From an uncultured Caldilineales bacterium (GTDB lineage: Bacteria > Chloroflexota > Anaerolineae > JAAEKA01), in the NCBI GenBank assembly GCA_937907455.1, contig CALESQ010000013.1, positions 1 to 64,000 on the forward strand: a stretch of DNA of 64,000 nt, in the 5' to 3' direction. The notes under the pieces were generated by a model. It did no database searches. It worked only from the letters and a program-made list of their open reading frames with translations, and had not been told where the DNA came from. The position numbers and the translations under genes were made by a program. Shown here in pieces: positions 41,923-50,749 of the stretch. Within the stretch, counting starts at the first letter, position 1. Each line of letters begins with the position of its first letter.

Positions 41923-42000
41923 GCGGCCTTAGCCGCCGGGAAAGCTCCGCCAGGCCCTATGGGGCCTTCGTGCCGTTAGCCAGGGATTGAAAATCCCTGG
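41923..42000. repeat. intergenic element with three consecutive hairpins
   Basis: Three perfect stems follow each other: GCGGC-ctta-GCCGC (41923-41936), AGGCCC-tatg-GGGCCT (41952-41967) and CCAGGGATT-gaa-AATCCCTGG (41980-42000). An ACGAAG/CTTCGT pair can close the first two. It lies in the 216-nt gap between the surface-protein gene and the GNAT gene. It may be a REP-like element or a structured leader of the GNAT mRNA. No other copy was seen in the window. Confidence 0.5.
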
Positions 42001-42068
42001 GAAAAGGACTTGTGCGCGGCAATTATCCCCGTTTCCGGAGATCTATTCTTCAGCGTACTCAAGTCCCA

Positions 42069-43739
42069 TTACTGCTTGCTGCGAAAAAAGAGCAAAGCCA
42101 GCACCGCGCCCACCAATACCAGCACACTGATACACATCACCATAATCACCGGGCTGTCATCCAACACAGTGCGCAGCCTGTCCAGACTGAACAACGCACC
42201 CTGGTCGCGGCGCGGGCCGGCAGTGGGAGTGACCGTCGTCAGCGGCACAGTCGCCACCGGAGTCGCCAAACCAAGCGGCGTTGGCGTGCCATCCACAGTG
42301 ACGATGGTAGCCCCAGCCAAAACCTGTATCGGCAGGTGAGTGCCTGCAGCAGCCGGGGCCAGCGTGGCAAAAGTGGCAGTGGGAGCCATAGCCCAGGCCG
42401 GATTGCACGCTTGCAACTGCACATCATCCAAATACATAGCGGAAAAATGCCCCGCCTCGTTGCGCGCGTTAAAATAAACAGTAAGCGGGCGACCTGCATA
42501 GCGCGTCAGATAGCGCGTCAGGTCAATGGTTTTAGTTTGCCAACCGGTGTTGTTCTCAGTTACACGCCAGATCACATCAATAGTGGCATTGTAGTTGGAC
42601 GGGTCCAGCAGCACCACTTCCTGGCGGTTGTAGCCGTTGATGGCTGCATTGGAAGAGGCAAAATAGCTAAAGCGCAGTGAAGCAGTCTGTGCGTCCGCGG
42701 GCAGCGTCACCGTTTGCTGGATCGAGGAATACGAAGTAAGCTGGCCCACGCGGCCAGGATCAGCCAGCGCCACCGAACCGAGCGCCATGCTGCGGTTGCC
42801 TTGCAGCACCGGGCTGGGCGCGCCGGCATACACCGGGCACATCTTAGTTTGACCTAGCGTCCAGTCGCCGTCCCATTCAAAGCTGCTGTTTGCCAGCAGA
42901 TTCACGCAGCCCACACCAGGTGCCGGAGGTGTGAGGGCAACGGCTGTTGCCGTGGCAGCGGGCGAAATTGCCGTAGGTGTGGCCGTGATGACAGGCAAGA
43001 ACGTAGCTGTGGGCGTAGCGGTGATAACAGGCAAAAACGTAGCCGTAGGCGTGACCGTAGCACCCGCTGCCGCGGTCACAGTGGGTGTCGGGCTGGGCAA
43101 CGGCGAAGTAGGTGCAGGGCCAGGGGTAAACGTGGGCGTAATCGCCGGCAGGCACACAGTCAAACTCACTGCATCCACTACCATCCAGGTGCGCCCCCCT
43201 GAGCCATCGTTAAACACCGAAAAAGTAAGATCCACCGTGCTGCCAATGGCCTGGTTCAGCGAACGGCGCACCAACTGAAAGTCCCCGCTGTTCGATAGCT
43301 CCGACCACACCGGTTCAGCAGCGGGCGTGTGGGCAGTAGCACCGGGCGTCAACAAGGCCACAGTCTGGCGATCGTTCCCAGGGTTGGCTTCGTGATAGGT
43401 CCACACCGAAAAGCTCAGCTCGGCGCTAAGCGCATTGCCGGGAATAGCAAGTGTCTGGCTTAACGTGGAATACGAGGGCGTAGCAGGAAGCTGATTGACA
43501 TTGCCTATCTGCATAGCCCAGGAACCTGCTGCCACCGGTGAATAAACATAGGCAGGTGGCGTAGGGCCGCCCCCCAGCACCCAGGCAGTGTGCTGTTCAA
43601 AACCGCCATCCTGCACAAGATCATAGCAACCGGGCTGCGCGGATGGTGCGGCAGCCGCGGGCAAAACAACACTGCTGATCAGCAGGGCAGTGATCAATAG
43701 CAGGCCGCAGCAGCGAAACAGAGAGAAACGGGTAGGCAT
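42069..43739 (-). CDS. large surface protein with two carbohydrate-binding-like domains and C-terminal anchor
   Basis: A 556-residue exported protein. Signal peptide at residues 1-31 (LLLITALLISSVVLPAAAAPS). Two related beta-sandwich domains follow, at about 36-195 and 275-445: LVQDGGFEQHTAWVLGGGPTP and LLANSSFEWDGDWTLGQTKM open them, and both contain SYSTLSQTL or SYSSIQQTV and NDRQTVALL or YNRQEVVLL. A Thr/Pro linker with a repeated TATFLPVITATP unit lies between them. The C-terminus has a single membrane helix (VIMVMCISVLVLVGAVLALL) and a KQ end. It is probably a cell-wall or membrane-anchored glycan binder. An aagga ribosome binding site is at good distance. Confidence 0.78.
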   Translation of the reverse strand: MPTRFSLFRCCGLLLITALLISSVVLPAAAAPSAQPGCYDLVQDGGFEQHTAWVLGGGPTPPAYVYSPVAAGSWAMQIGNVNQLPATPSYSTLSQTLAIPGNALSAELSFSVWTYHEANPGNDRQTVALLTPGATAHTPAAEPVWSELSNSGDFQLVRRSLNQAIGSTVDLTFSVFNDGSGGRTWMVVDAVSLTVCLPAITPTFTPGPAPTSPLPSPTPTVTAAAGATVTPTATFLPVITATPTATFLPVITATPTAISPAATATAVALTPPAPGVGCVNLLANSSFEWDGDWTLGQTKMCPVYAGAPSPVLQGNRSMALGSVALADPGRVGQLTSYSSIQQTVTLPADAQTASLRFSYFASSNAAINGYNRQEVVLLDPSNYNATIDVIWRVTENNTGWQTKTIDLTRYLTRYAGRPLTVYFNARNEAGHFSAMYLDDVQLQACNPAWAMAPTATFATLAPAAAGTHLPIQVLAGATIVTVDGTPTPLGLATPVATVPLTTVTPTAGPRRDQGALFSLDRLRTVLDDSPVIMVMCISVLVLVGAVLALLFFRSKQ

Positions 43740-43951
43740 GACGATAATCCTTGAAGTGCAAAAAACCTCGATGGGTTTGAACGGCTATATTGTACCCGCG
43801 TGCGCGCGTTTTGCCAATCGTACAAGCAGCGACAGGCAGCTTCGCGGCCGCTCCACACGCCAGCCCAGCAAGACCATCCCCTGCGATATGATTACCAATA
43901 TCCGGCCGAGCCAGCCAGAGCCATTATGTGCCCAGCGCATGGATGGCTGAT

Positions 43952-43980
43952 TTGACTTCTACCCCTAATTCGACTATAAT
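43952..43980 (+). promoter_or_regulatory. sigma-70-type promoter of infC-rpmI-rplT
   Basis: TTGACT (43952-43957), a 17-nt spacer and TATAAT (43975-43980), the best promoter in the window. The expected start is near 43987, which rules out any infC start codon further upstream. Confidence 0.8.
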
Positions 43981-43999
43981 CTGCCCTGTTCGTCTTTCA

Positions 44000-44030
44000 G
44001 GCGCTCCTCTGCCCCGCAGACAGGAGCGCC
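44000..44030 (+). promoter_or_regulatory. infC leader hairpin
   Basis: GGCGCTCCT and AGGAGCGCC form a perfect 9-bp stem, extended inside by CTGC-ccc-GCAG. It sits about 13 nt into the predicted transcript and is not followed by a T-run, so it is not a simple terminator. It could take part in autoregulation by IF3 or L20, as leaders of this operon do in other bacteria, though the sequence is not a recognised L20 leader. Confidence 0.55.
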
Positions 44031-44050
44031 GTGTTCCGTTAAAGGCCACC

Positions 44051-44620
44051 GTGCATACGGGGGCTGTTCTGGATTTCAGTAAAAAGGCGGTTGCAATTAG
44101 CAGCAAAACACATCGCGTCAACGAACGGATCAAAGCACCTCAGTTGCGCGTGATCAGCGACGATGGGAAGCAGTTGGGTGTAATGACCCGTGCCGAGGCC
44201 CTGGCTATGGCGCGTGAACAAAACACCGATCTCGTTGAGGTTGCTCCCCAGGCTGATCCGCCCGTCTGCCGCCTGATGGACTTCGGCAAGTTCCAGTACG
44301 AGCGGGCCAAACGTGAGCGTGAGGCGCGTAAGGCGCAAAAAGAAGTCGAGGTCAAGGAGATCCGTCTGCGACCAAAGACCGGTGAGCATGATATTGATGT
44401 TGTGCTGCGCCGCGCGCGCAAGTTTCTGGCTGACGGCTCCAAGGTGAAGGCGCGGGTGCGCTTCCGTGGCCGCGAAATCACCCACCCTGAGGTGGCCGAA
44501 GAGTTGCTGCAACGCGTGGCTGAAAGCCTGCAAGACGTAGCCGAGGTTGAAAAGACCCCGGGCATGGAAGGCCGCAGCCTGTTGATGATTTTAACGCCGA
44601 AAACCGGCGTCAAGGCCTGA
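44051..44620 (+). CDS. infC: translation initiation factor IF-3
   Basis: IF-3 binds the 30S subunit, blocks 50S joining and checks the start codon and initiator tRNA. The core starts at RVNERIKAPQLRVISDDGKQ and shows PPVCRLMDFGKFQYE, KEIRLRPKTGEHDI and GREITHPEVAEELL, all family signatures. The start is uncertain. GTG at 44051 (189 residues) follows aaagg. An ATT at 44096 (174 residues, a typical IF-3 length) follows aaggcgg by 5 nt and would match the rare AUU start of E. coli infC. Upstream ATGs precede the predicted transcription start. It is followed by rpmI and rplT in the universal order. Confidence 0.93.
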   Translation: MHTGAVLDFSKKAVAISSKTHRVNERIKAPQLRVISDDGKQLGVMTRAEALAMAREQNTDLVEVAPQADPPVCRLMDFGKFQYERAKREREARKAQKEVEVKEIRLRPKTGEHDIDVVLRRARKFLADGSKVKARVRFRGREITHPEVAEELLQRVAESLQDVAEVEKTPGMEGRSLLMILTPKTGVKA

Positions 44621-44651
44621 AGCGGCTCTATCCATCTGACCCTGAACTGAC

Positions 44652-44681
44652 AAAGGGCGCGGATGACCGTGCCCTTTTATT
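44652..44681 (+). terminator. hairpin with T-rich tail between infC and rpmI
   Basis: AAAGGGC-N12-GCCCTTT followed by TATT. It looks like a weak intrinsic terminator or attenuator that would let ribosomal protein levels differ from IF-3. Confidence 0.6.
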
Positions 44682-44703
44682 GCATACGAGGAGAACATAA
44701 ACC

Positions 44704-44907
44704 GTGCCCAAGATCAAGACCCATAAATCAACGGCCAAGCGCTTCCGCTACACCAGCACCGGCAAGCTGATGCGTATGCGCCAGGGCAAGGGACACTTGC
44801 GCCGCCAGAAGTCCCCGACCATCAAGGCTGCCTTCAGCTACGCGCATGTGACGGAAGACGCGGCCGCGCGCCGCCGCGTCAAGCGGCTGGCTCCCACGTT
44901 GGAATAG
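44704..44907 (+). CDS. rpmI: 50S ribosomal protein L35
   Basis: A 67-residue basic protein, MPKIKTHKSTAKRFRYT, with the conserved HLRRQKSPT. It is full length for bL35. It starts with GTG at 44704, preceded by gaggag (44688-44693). It lies between infC and rplT, as in most bacteria. Confidence 0.97.
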   Translation: MPKIKTHKSTAKRFRYTSTGKLMRMRQGKGHLRRQKSPTIKAAFSYAHVTEDAAARRRVKRLAPTLE

Positions 44908-44939
44908 CCTGCATTTTTATAGAACAGAGGCAATAAACC

Positions 44940-45293
44940 ATGACAAGGGTAAAGCGTGGTGTGACGGGCCGTAACCGTCACCGCAAAGTATTGAACCTGA
45001 CCAAAGGACAAAAAGGCTCGAAGCACCTGCTGTTTCGTCGCGCCAACGAGGCAATGCTGAAATCGCTGTGGTATTCCTACCGCGACCGTCGCAACCGCAA
45101 GCGCGATTTTCGCCGCCTGTGGATTGCCCGCATCAACGCTGCGGCCCGTATCAACGGCCTCAGCTACAGCCGCCTGATCCACGGCCTGAACCAGGCTAAT
45201 GTAGTGCTGGATCGCAAAGTGCTGGCTGACATCGCCGTGCGCGATGCGGCAGCCTTCACCCAGATCAGCGAATTGGCACGCAACGCCGCCTGA
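44940..45293 (+). CDS. rplT: 50S ribosomal protein L20
   Basis: A 117-residue bL20. TRVKRGVTGRNRHRKVLNL, RDRRNRKRDFRRLWIARINA and GLSYSRLIHGLNQANVVLDR are diagnostic. L20 is needed for early 50S assembly and in several bacteria represses its own operon. An agagg ribosome binding site lies 9 nt upstream. A strong terminator follows the gene. Confidence 0.98.
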   Translation: MTRVKRGVTGRNRHRKVLNLTKGQKGSKHLLFRRANEAMLKSLWYSYRDRRNRKRDFRRLWIARINAAARINGLSYSRLIHGLNQANVVLDRKVLADIAVRDAAAFTQISELARNAA

Positions 45294-45318
45294 GTTTTAT
45301 ACAAAGCATGTTGCTTTC

Positions 45319-45357
45319 ACGCCGGATCACAACCCTGTGATCCGGCGTTTTTATTTT
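45319..45357 (+). terminator. intrinsic terminator of infC-rpmI-rplT
   Basis: ACGCCGGATCACA and TGTGATCCGGCGT form a perfect 13-bp stem with a 4-nt loop, followed by TTTTATTTT. It begins 25 nt after the rplT stop. Confidence 0.95.
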
Positions 45358-45401
45358 CCCACACCCTATCGCTTTGCAAAAGCCAGATTGGTGACATGAT
45401 A

Positions 45402-45665
45402 AGCGTCAGGGCTTTGGCGCGATGAGCTGTAACCATGCGAACGGCCTTGACGGCATTGCAACTTGCGGTGTGGTCAAGCAGGAAAAGCACAAGGTGGCTG
45501 AGAGCGGCAAGGATAGCGGGTATTGGTCACAGCTAACCTGACAGACAGCTTCACCTGGCGTGACACGGTGCACCAGTGCCAAACGCTTCTGCAAAACATA
45601 GCCTAGCACGATAAAGGGTCTTCTATGGCCCGGCATCAGCACAACCTTTGAGAAGCCCTGACGCT
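45402..45665. mobile_element. degenerate inverted-end element, no transposase
   Basis: A 13-bp perfect inverted repeat, AGCGTCAGGGCTT and AAGCCCTGACGCT, bounds 264 bp of non-coding sequence. The right end TTTGAGAAGCCCTG is identical to the end of the element at 54995-55286. This fills most of the 516-nt gap between rplT and the PIN-TRAM gene. A 78-codon minus-strand frame inside it is not recognisable. CAGGG ends recall ISAs1-type elements, but the transposase is gone. Confidence 0.5.
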
Positions 45666-45809
45666 GTGTTGCACAAAGCCATAAATTGATGTATCATGCT
45701 TGTCTGATTAAGAGGCGCCATGCCGTTCACAGGCTCGTCGCCAAGCCAAGACAGAGTTACCGGCAGCGGCTTGTGACAACAAATTATATATGAAAGGAGG
45801 TGACAGTGT

Positions 45810-46874
45810 ATGACGGCTGACCGTATCGCTCGCGTTATTCTTTTTTTTATTTTTGCAATCATTGGCTGGTATGTTGGCACTGTTATCGCTGGTTCATCTG
45901 ATTTTTCAATGCAAACCCTAAGGTGGGCAATTCCTGCCACCCTCATTGGGGCTATTCTGGGTGCATTGGTTGCCCCGTATCTCATCACCCGCCCAGCGCG
46001 CACCGCGCGGCGCATCGTGCGCCAACTCACGGTGCAGGAGATATTGCTGGGCACACTAGGTCTGGTGGTGGGGCTGGTGATCGCCGCGCTGCTGGTCTTT
46101 CCCCTCTCGCGGCTGCCCTCGCCCTTTGGCAATGTGCTGCCCGCCGTGGGCGCGGTGGTTTTCGGCTACCTCGGCATCACAGTCATGTTGCTGCGCGCCG
46201 ATGACATCGGTGACCTGTTCGGCGGACGCCTGCGACGCCACAACCCATCAAAAACAGATGGCAAAGGCGACGAGACGATGCCGGTGCTGCTGGACAGCAG
46301 CGTAATCATTGATGGCCGCATCGCCGACATCAGTCAGACCGGCTTCATCATGGGGCCGATGCTGGTGCCTCGCTTTGTGTTGAACGAAGTGCAATACATC
46401 GCTGATTCAGCCGATGCGCTGCGCCGCAATCGCGGCCGCCGCGGGCTGGATATGCTCAATCGCCTGCAAAAAGAATCGGAAGTTCCGGTGCGCGTGGTGG
46501 ATATGGATGTGAAGAACGTGCGCCAGGTAGACGACAAGCTGGTGCAACTTGCCAAACAATTGCATTGTCCCATCGTCACCAACGACTTCAACCTGAACCA
46601 GGTAGCGCAACTGCAAGGTGTGAAAGTGCTGAACATCAACGCGCTGGCCAATGCAGTGAAGATGCTGCTGTTGCCGGGCGAAGCCTTGCAGGTAGAAGTG
46701 ATTGACGAAGGCAAGGAAACCGGCCAGGGTGTGGGCTATCTGGACGATGGCACCATGGTAGTGGTGGAAAACGGCCTGCGCTATCTCAACCATTCAATCG
46801 AAGTGCAAGTTACCAAGGTGCTGCAAACCAATGCCGGCCGCATGATCTTTGCCTTGCCGACAGATGCAAACTAA
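45810..46874 (+). CDS. PIN-TRAM membrane protein (YacL-like)
   Basis: A 354-residue protein with four N-terminal membrane helices (about residues 1-125) and a PIN nuclease-like domain (about 150-275). The acidic positions are visible in LLDSSVIIDGRIADI, VLNEVQYIADS, VRQVDDKLVQLA and IVTNDFNLNQVAQL. A TRAM domain follows at about 282-340 (LQVEVIDEGKETGQGVGYLD). YacL-type proteins are probable membrane-attached RNases. A near-perfect aaaggaggtg ribosome binding site (45793-45802) indicates strong translation. cysS begins 5 nt after its stop, so the two are co-transcribed. Confidence 0.92.
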   Translation: MTADRIARVILFFIFAIIGWYVGTVIAGSSDFSMQTLRWAIPATLIGAILGALVAPYLITRPARTARRIVRQLTVQEILLGTLGLVVGLVIAALLVFPLSRLPSPFGNVLPAVGAVVFGYLGITVMLLRADDIGDLFGGRLRRHNPSKTDGKGDETMPVLLDSSVIIDGRIADISQTGFIMGPMLVPRFVLNEVQYIADSADALRRNRGRRGLDMLNRLQKESEVPVRVVDMDVKNVRQVDDKLVQLAKQLHCPIVTNDFNLNQVAQLQGVKVLNINALANAVKMLLLPGEALQVEVIDEGKETGQGVGYLDDGTMVVVENGLRYLNHSIEVQVTKVLQTNAGRMIFALPTDAN

Positions 46875-46879
46875 ACCCT

Positions 46880-48277
46880 ATGGCTATCCAAGTTTACAAC
46901 ACACTCACACGGCACAAACAACCCTTCGAAACCATTGAGCCAGATGTAGTACGCCTCTATGTCTGCGGTCCCACCGTGTATTCCAAAGCGCATGTAGGAC
47001 ATGCCATGTCGGCCATTGTCTTCGACACCATCCGGCGTTACCTGGAATACCGCGGCTACACGGTGCGCCATGTCATGAACTTCACCGACGTGGACGACAA
47101 GATCATCGCGCGCGCCCAGGAAAGCGGTCAGGATCCTATGGCATTGGCCGAAGGTTATGTCAACGAGTTCATGCGCCACATCCATGAGCTGAACATCCTG
47201 CCGGCCACGTCCTACCCGCGCGTCTCGGAAACCATGCCGGAAATCATCGAGATGGTGCAGACCCTGCATGAAACGCACTACGCCTATGCCGCAGAAGATG
47301 GCGTGTACTTCCGCGTGCGTCAGGATGAAGACTACGGCAAGCTGAGTCGCCGCAAGCTGGATGAAGTACTCACCGGCACGCGCGTGGAGATGGGCGACAC
47401 CAAAGAGGACTTCAACGACTTCGCTCTGTGGAAAGCGCAAAAGCCAGGGGAACCAGCGTGGCCCAGCCCCTGGGGGCCGGGCCGTCCCGGCTGGCACATC
47501 GAATGCTCAGCCATGGCGCTAAGCGAGCTGGGCGCAGAGATTGACATTCATGGCGGCGGCAACGACCTGATCTTCCCGCACCACGAAAACGAAATCGCCC
47601 AGTCTGAAAGCTACAGCGGCAAACCCTTTGCCCGCTACTGGATGCACAACGGCATGTTGCAGTTGCAAGGCGAGAAAATGTCCAAGAGCCTGGGCAACCT
47701 GGTGACTATTGACGAATTTCTGGCCGACCACGAAGCCGATGTGCTGCGCCTGCTGATCCTTTCATCGCACTACCGCAAACCGCTGGCCTTTGGCCCCGCA
47801 GTGATCGAAGACAACACACGCGCCCTGGCACGCCTGCGCGGCGCGCTGCGTCCGGCTACCGGCCAACTGACGGCGGGCGCAGAGGCCGATGCTTTGGCTG
47901 CCGCACTCACCGCGGCCCAAAACGGCTTTGTCACCAGCATGGATGATGACTTCAACAGCGCGGGCGCGCTGGGCTATCTCTTCGAGCTGGTGACGGCCAT
48001 CAATCGCGCCCGCGATGCCGGTGTCGCCGCCGAGCCTCTGGCCGCAGCGCAAGCTGCGCTGCTGGAACTGAGCGGCGTGCTGGGGCTGACCCTGCAACAG
48101 GCTGAGAGCCACGGCGCGGCCGCAGCTCCCTTCATTGACCTGCTGCTGGAGCTGCGCACCAAGCTGCGCACGGTGAAACAATACGCGCTGGCTGATGAAG
48201 TGCGTAACCGCCTCACCGAGCTGGGGGTGATGGTGGAAGATACGCGTGACGGCAGCGCCTGGCGCTTTTCTCAGTAA
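46880..48277 (+). CDS. cysS: cysteinyl-tRNA synthetase
   Basis: Class I synthetase that charges tRNA-Cys. The 465-residue protein has the HIGH-type motif AHVGHA near residue 36, after YVCGPTVYSK with the zinc cysteine. GRPGWHIECSAM and HGGGNDLIFPHHENEIAQSE hold further zinc ligands, and the KMSKS signature is in GEKMSKSLGNLV near 261. The helical anticodon-binding C-terminus ends at RFSQ. It follows the PIN-TRAM gene by 5 nt and precedes rlmB, a common neighbour. GGTTAGT heptamers start right after the stop. Confidence 0.97.
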   Translation: MAIQVYNTLTRHKQPFETIEPDVVRLYVCGPTVYSKAHVGHAMSAIVFDTIRRYLEYRGYTVRHVMNFTDVDDKIIARAQESGQDPMALAEGYVNEFMRHIHELNILPATSYPRVSETMPEIIEMVQTLHETHYAYAAEDGVYFRVRQDEDYGKLSRRKLDEVLTGTRVEMGDTKEDFNDFALWKAQKPGEPAWPSPWGPGRPGWHIECSAMALSELGAEIDIHGGGNDLIFPHHENEIAQSESYSGKPFARYWMHNGMLQLQGEKMSKSLGNLVTIDEFLADHEADVLRLLILSSHYRKPLAFGPAVIEDNTRALARLRGALRPATGQLTAGAEADALAAALTAAQNGFVTSMDDDFNSAGALGYLFELVTAINRARDAGVAAEPLAAAQAALLELSGVLGLTLQQAESHGAAAAPFIDLLLELRTKLRTVKQYALADEVRNRLTELGVMVEDTRDGSAWRFSQ

Positions 48278-48527
48278 GTGAGATGGTTAGTGGTTAGTTT
48301 TTGGTGCTGGAGCTGACTGAGGGTTTTATTCGGTGCGTTGCGGACGCAGGTCGCGTAGGCTTTGGTGACGTCTGGCAACGATTTGCTGGATTCACGGAAG
48401 GCCTGCGCGAACCGAAACTCACCGCCGAACCCGTATCGAGGCCCTCATAGTTGCCACACCCCAACCCGCTCGCTGACAGCTCGCAAAATGTCAGGTCGCC
48501 AGCATACGATATATTACTTTTCCAACT
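48278..48527. other. intergenic gap with heptamers and an open frame relic
   Basis: Two GGTTAGT heptamers lie at 48285-48298. On the minus strand, about 48290-48440, an open frame of about 50 codons without a start reads YGFGGEFRFAQAFRESSKSL and continues. It could be the remains of a gene, but I do not recognise it. No ribosome binding site precedes rlmB. Confidence 0.3.
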
Positions 48528-49277
48528 ATGCCCATCGAAATTCTCTACGGCCGCCATGCAGTGCATGAAGCCTTGCAGGCGCGGCGACGCAAAATATATA
48601 CCCTGAACCTGGCCGAAGGCGTGAAGCAAAGCGGCCTGGTTGCTGAGGCGGTTGACCTGGCGCGCAAGCTCAATTGCCGCGTGCAACAGGTGGACAAGCG
48701 CCAGTTTGAACGCGCACTGCCCGATGCCAACCATCAAGGCATGGTGCTGGAGGCCAGCCCCTATCCCTACAGCTCGCTGGAGCAGGTGCTGGCTCTGGCG
48801 CAGCAAAAGCAGGAAGCCCCGCTGCTGCTGCTGCTGGATCACCTGGAAGACCCACAAAACGTGGGCGCGCTGCTGCGCACGGCCGAGGCTATGGGCGTGC
48901 ATGGCATCATCCTGCCGGATCGCCGTGCCGCAGGCATTACACCGGCGGTATCGAACGCCTCGGCGGGCGCGGTGGAGCATCTGCATGTAGTGCAAGTGAC
49001 AAATGTCGCGCGCACGCAGGAAGAGCTGAAGCGGCGCAATATCTGGATCGTGGGTCTGGATGACCGCCCAGAGGCCCAGGAACTGCTGCGCAGCAACCTG
49101 AGTGGCGCGCTGGCGTTGGTGGTAGGCGCCGAGGGCAGTGGCCTGAGCCGCCTGGCACGCGAGCAATGCGATTGGCTGGTGCGCATCCCCATGGCCGGCA
49201 AGATCAGCTCGCTCAATGCCGCAGTGGCCGGTTCCGTGGCGCTGGTAGCCGCGCGCTCGGCGCGCTCGGCCAGCTAG
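48528..49277 (+). CDS. rlmB: 23S rRNA (guanosine-2251-2'-O)-methyltransferase-like SpoU enzyme
   Basis: A 249-residue SPOUT/TrmH-family methyltransferase. An N-terminal L30e-like substrate-binding domain (IEILYGRHAVHEALQARRRK) is followed by the knotted catalytic domain. Its motifs are DHLEDPQNVGALLRTAEAMG (motif 1), VVGAEGSGLSRLAREQCDW (motif 2) and IPMAGKISSLNAAVAGSVAL (motif 3). It adds a 2'-O-methyl group to rRNA from S-adenosylmethionine. The length and N-terminal domain favour RlmB over TrmL or TrmH. The gene order cysS-rlmB is common. Confidence 0.92.
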   Translation: MPIEILYGRHAVHEALQARRRKIYTLNLAEGVKQSGLVAEAVDLARKLNCRVQQVDKRQFERALPDANHQGMVLEASPYPYSSLEQVLALAQQKQEAPLLLLLDHLEDPQNVGALLRTAEAMGVHGIILPDRRAAGITPAVSNASAGAVEHLHVVQVTNVARTQEELKRRNIWIVGLDDRPEAQELLRSNLSGALALVVGAEGSGLSRLAREQCDWLVRIPMAGKISSLNAAVAGSVALVAARSARSAS

Positions 49278-49378
49278 CTGGTTTCGTTTTCTCACAGAAG
49301 CTGTTCTGTTTTCTGCCACCGGCCTGCGCCGCGTGGCCCATTGCTGTGTTCTCAACGGCGAGAATTTCAGGAGACCCC

Positions 49379-50671
49379 ATGACCCCCAACACCCCGCCCA
49401 GCGTCACCCCGCTGTGGGACTCAACCCCGGACCCGCGTCAAGAACTGCACCGCCAGGATGCCGCTCTGTTCGATGCGATCCAGACTGAATATGCACGTCA
49501 AAACAGTGGCATCGAGCTGATCGCCTCTGAAAACTACGTCAGCCGCGCCGTGCTGGGCGCGCTTGGCTCTGTACTCACCAACAAATATGCCGAAGGCTAT
49601 CCGGGCAAACGCTACTACGGCGGCTGCTACGCCGTGGACATTGCCGAAGATATGGCGCGCGACCGTGCCAAACAACTTTTCGGTGCAGCCTATGCCAACG
49701 TGCAGCCGCATTCCGGCGCACAGGCCAACGCCGCTGCCTATCTCACGCTGATTCAGCCCGGCGACACGGTGTTGGCACTAAAACTGGACCAGGGCGGTCA
49801 CCTGACCCATGGTTCGGCGGTGAACTTCAGCGGCAAGTTCTACAACTTTGTGCATTATGGCGTAGACCGCGACAGCGAAACGATTGACTACGACAACGTG
49901 GCCGCACTGGCCGAAGAGCATCGCCCGGCGTTGATTGTGGCCGGAGCCAGCGCCTACCCCCGTTGGTTCGATTTTCCCCGCCTGCGCGCCATCGCCGATG
50001 CCGTCGGCGCACGCCTGATGATGGACATGGCACACATTGCCGGTCTGGTGGCAGCGCGCCTACACCCTGACCCAGTGCCTTACTGCGACATCGTCACCAC
50101 TACCACGCACAAAACCCTGCGCGGCCCGCGCGGTGGCTTGATCCTGGCTCCGGAAGAGCTGGCGCGCAAGGTGGATAGCGCGGTGTTCCCCGGCATTCAA
50201 GGCGGCCCGCTGATGCATGTGATCGCAGCCAAGGCAGTGGCCTTTGGCGAGGCCCTGCAGCCGGACTTTCGCACCTATGCCCAGCGTGTGCTGGACAATG
50301 CCCAGGCGCTGGCCGCGGGCCTGGTGGATGAAGGCATGCGCCTGGTGAGTGGCGGCACCGATAATCACCTGCTGCTGGTGGATGTGCGCCCGGCGGGCGT
50401 CACCGGCAAGGCCGCGGAGATCGCACTGGACCGCGCCGGCATCCACACCAACAAGAACATGATCCCCTACGACCCGGAAAAGCCTATGGTCTCCAGCGGC
50501 ATTCGGGTAGGCACACCGGCCATCACCACCCGCGGCTTCGGCCCACAGGAAATGCGCCAGATAGCTGCCTGGTTCGGCGAAATTGTCCACGACGTGGAAA
50601 ACGAAGCCTTGCAGCGGCGCATTCAAAAAGAAGTACAAGCGTTATGTCAACACTTCCCCGTACCGGCCTAG
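49379..50671 (+). CDS. glyA: serine hydroxymethyltransferase
   Basis: PLP enzyme that interconverts serine and glycine and loads one-carbon units on tetrahydrofolate. The 430-residue protein has IELIASENYVSRAVLGALGS, NKYAEGYPGKRYYGGCYAVD, QPHSGAQANAAAY, the PLP lysine in TTTTHKTLRGPRGGLI, and TDNHLLLVDV. The start at 49379 is supported by aggaga about 5 nt upstream, and the earlier in-frame ATG is inside rlmB. It is the only folate gene besides pabBC downstream. A terminator follows at 50750. Confidence 0.97.
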   Translation: MTPNTPPSVTPLWDSTPDPRQELHRQDAALFDAIQTEYARQNSGIELIASENYVSRAVLGALGSVLTNKYAEGYPGKRYYGGCYAVDIAEDMARDRAKQLFGAAYANVQPHSGAQANAAAYLTLIQPGDTVLALKLDQGGHLTHGSAVNFSGKFYNFVHYGVDRDSETIDYDNVAALAEEHRPALIVAGASAYPRWFDFPRLRAIADAVGARLMMDMAHIAGLVAARLHPDPVPYCDIVTTTTHKTLRGPRGGLILAPEELARKVDSAVFPGIQGGPLMHVIAAKAVAFGEALQPDFRTYAQRVLDNAQALAAGLVDEGMRLVSGGTDNHLLLVDVRPAGVTGKAAEIALDRAGIHTNKNMIPYDPEKPMVSSGIRVGTPAITTRGFGPQEMRQIAAWFGEIVHDVENEALQRRIQKEVQALCQHFPVPA

Positions 50672-50749
50672 TGAAGACAGCGCCTAAGCAGTGACCGTGC
50701 CCGTCCGTCTTCATCCATGAATAGCTGTTTACCGCTTATCAATCACCCT

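Noticed and set aside
43928..44050. ATG start for infC at 43928
   Set aside because: It lies upstream of the predicted transcription start of the consensus promoter at 43952-43980.
45406..45642. 78-codon minus-strand frame as a transposase fragment
   Set aside because: No DDE or other transposase motif could be recognised; only the inverted ends support an element.
48290..48440. Minus-strand open stretch as a gene
   Set aside because: No start codon, ribosome binding site or family; noted only as a possible relic.
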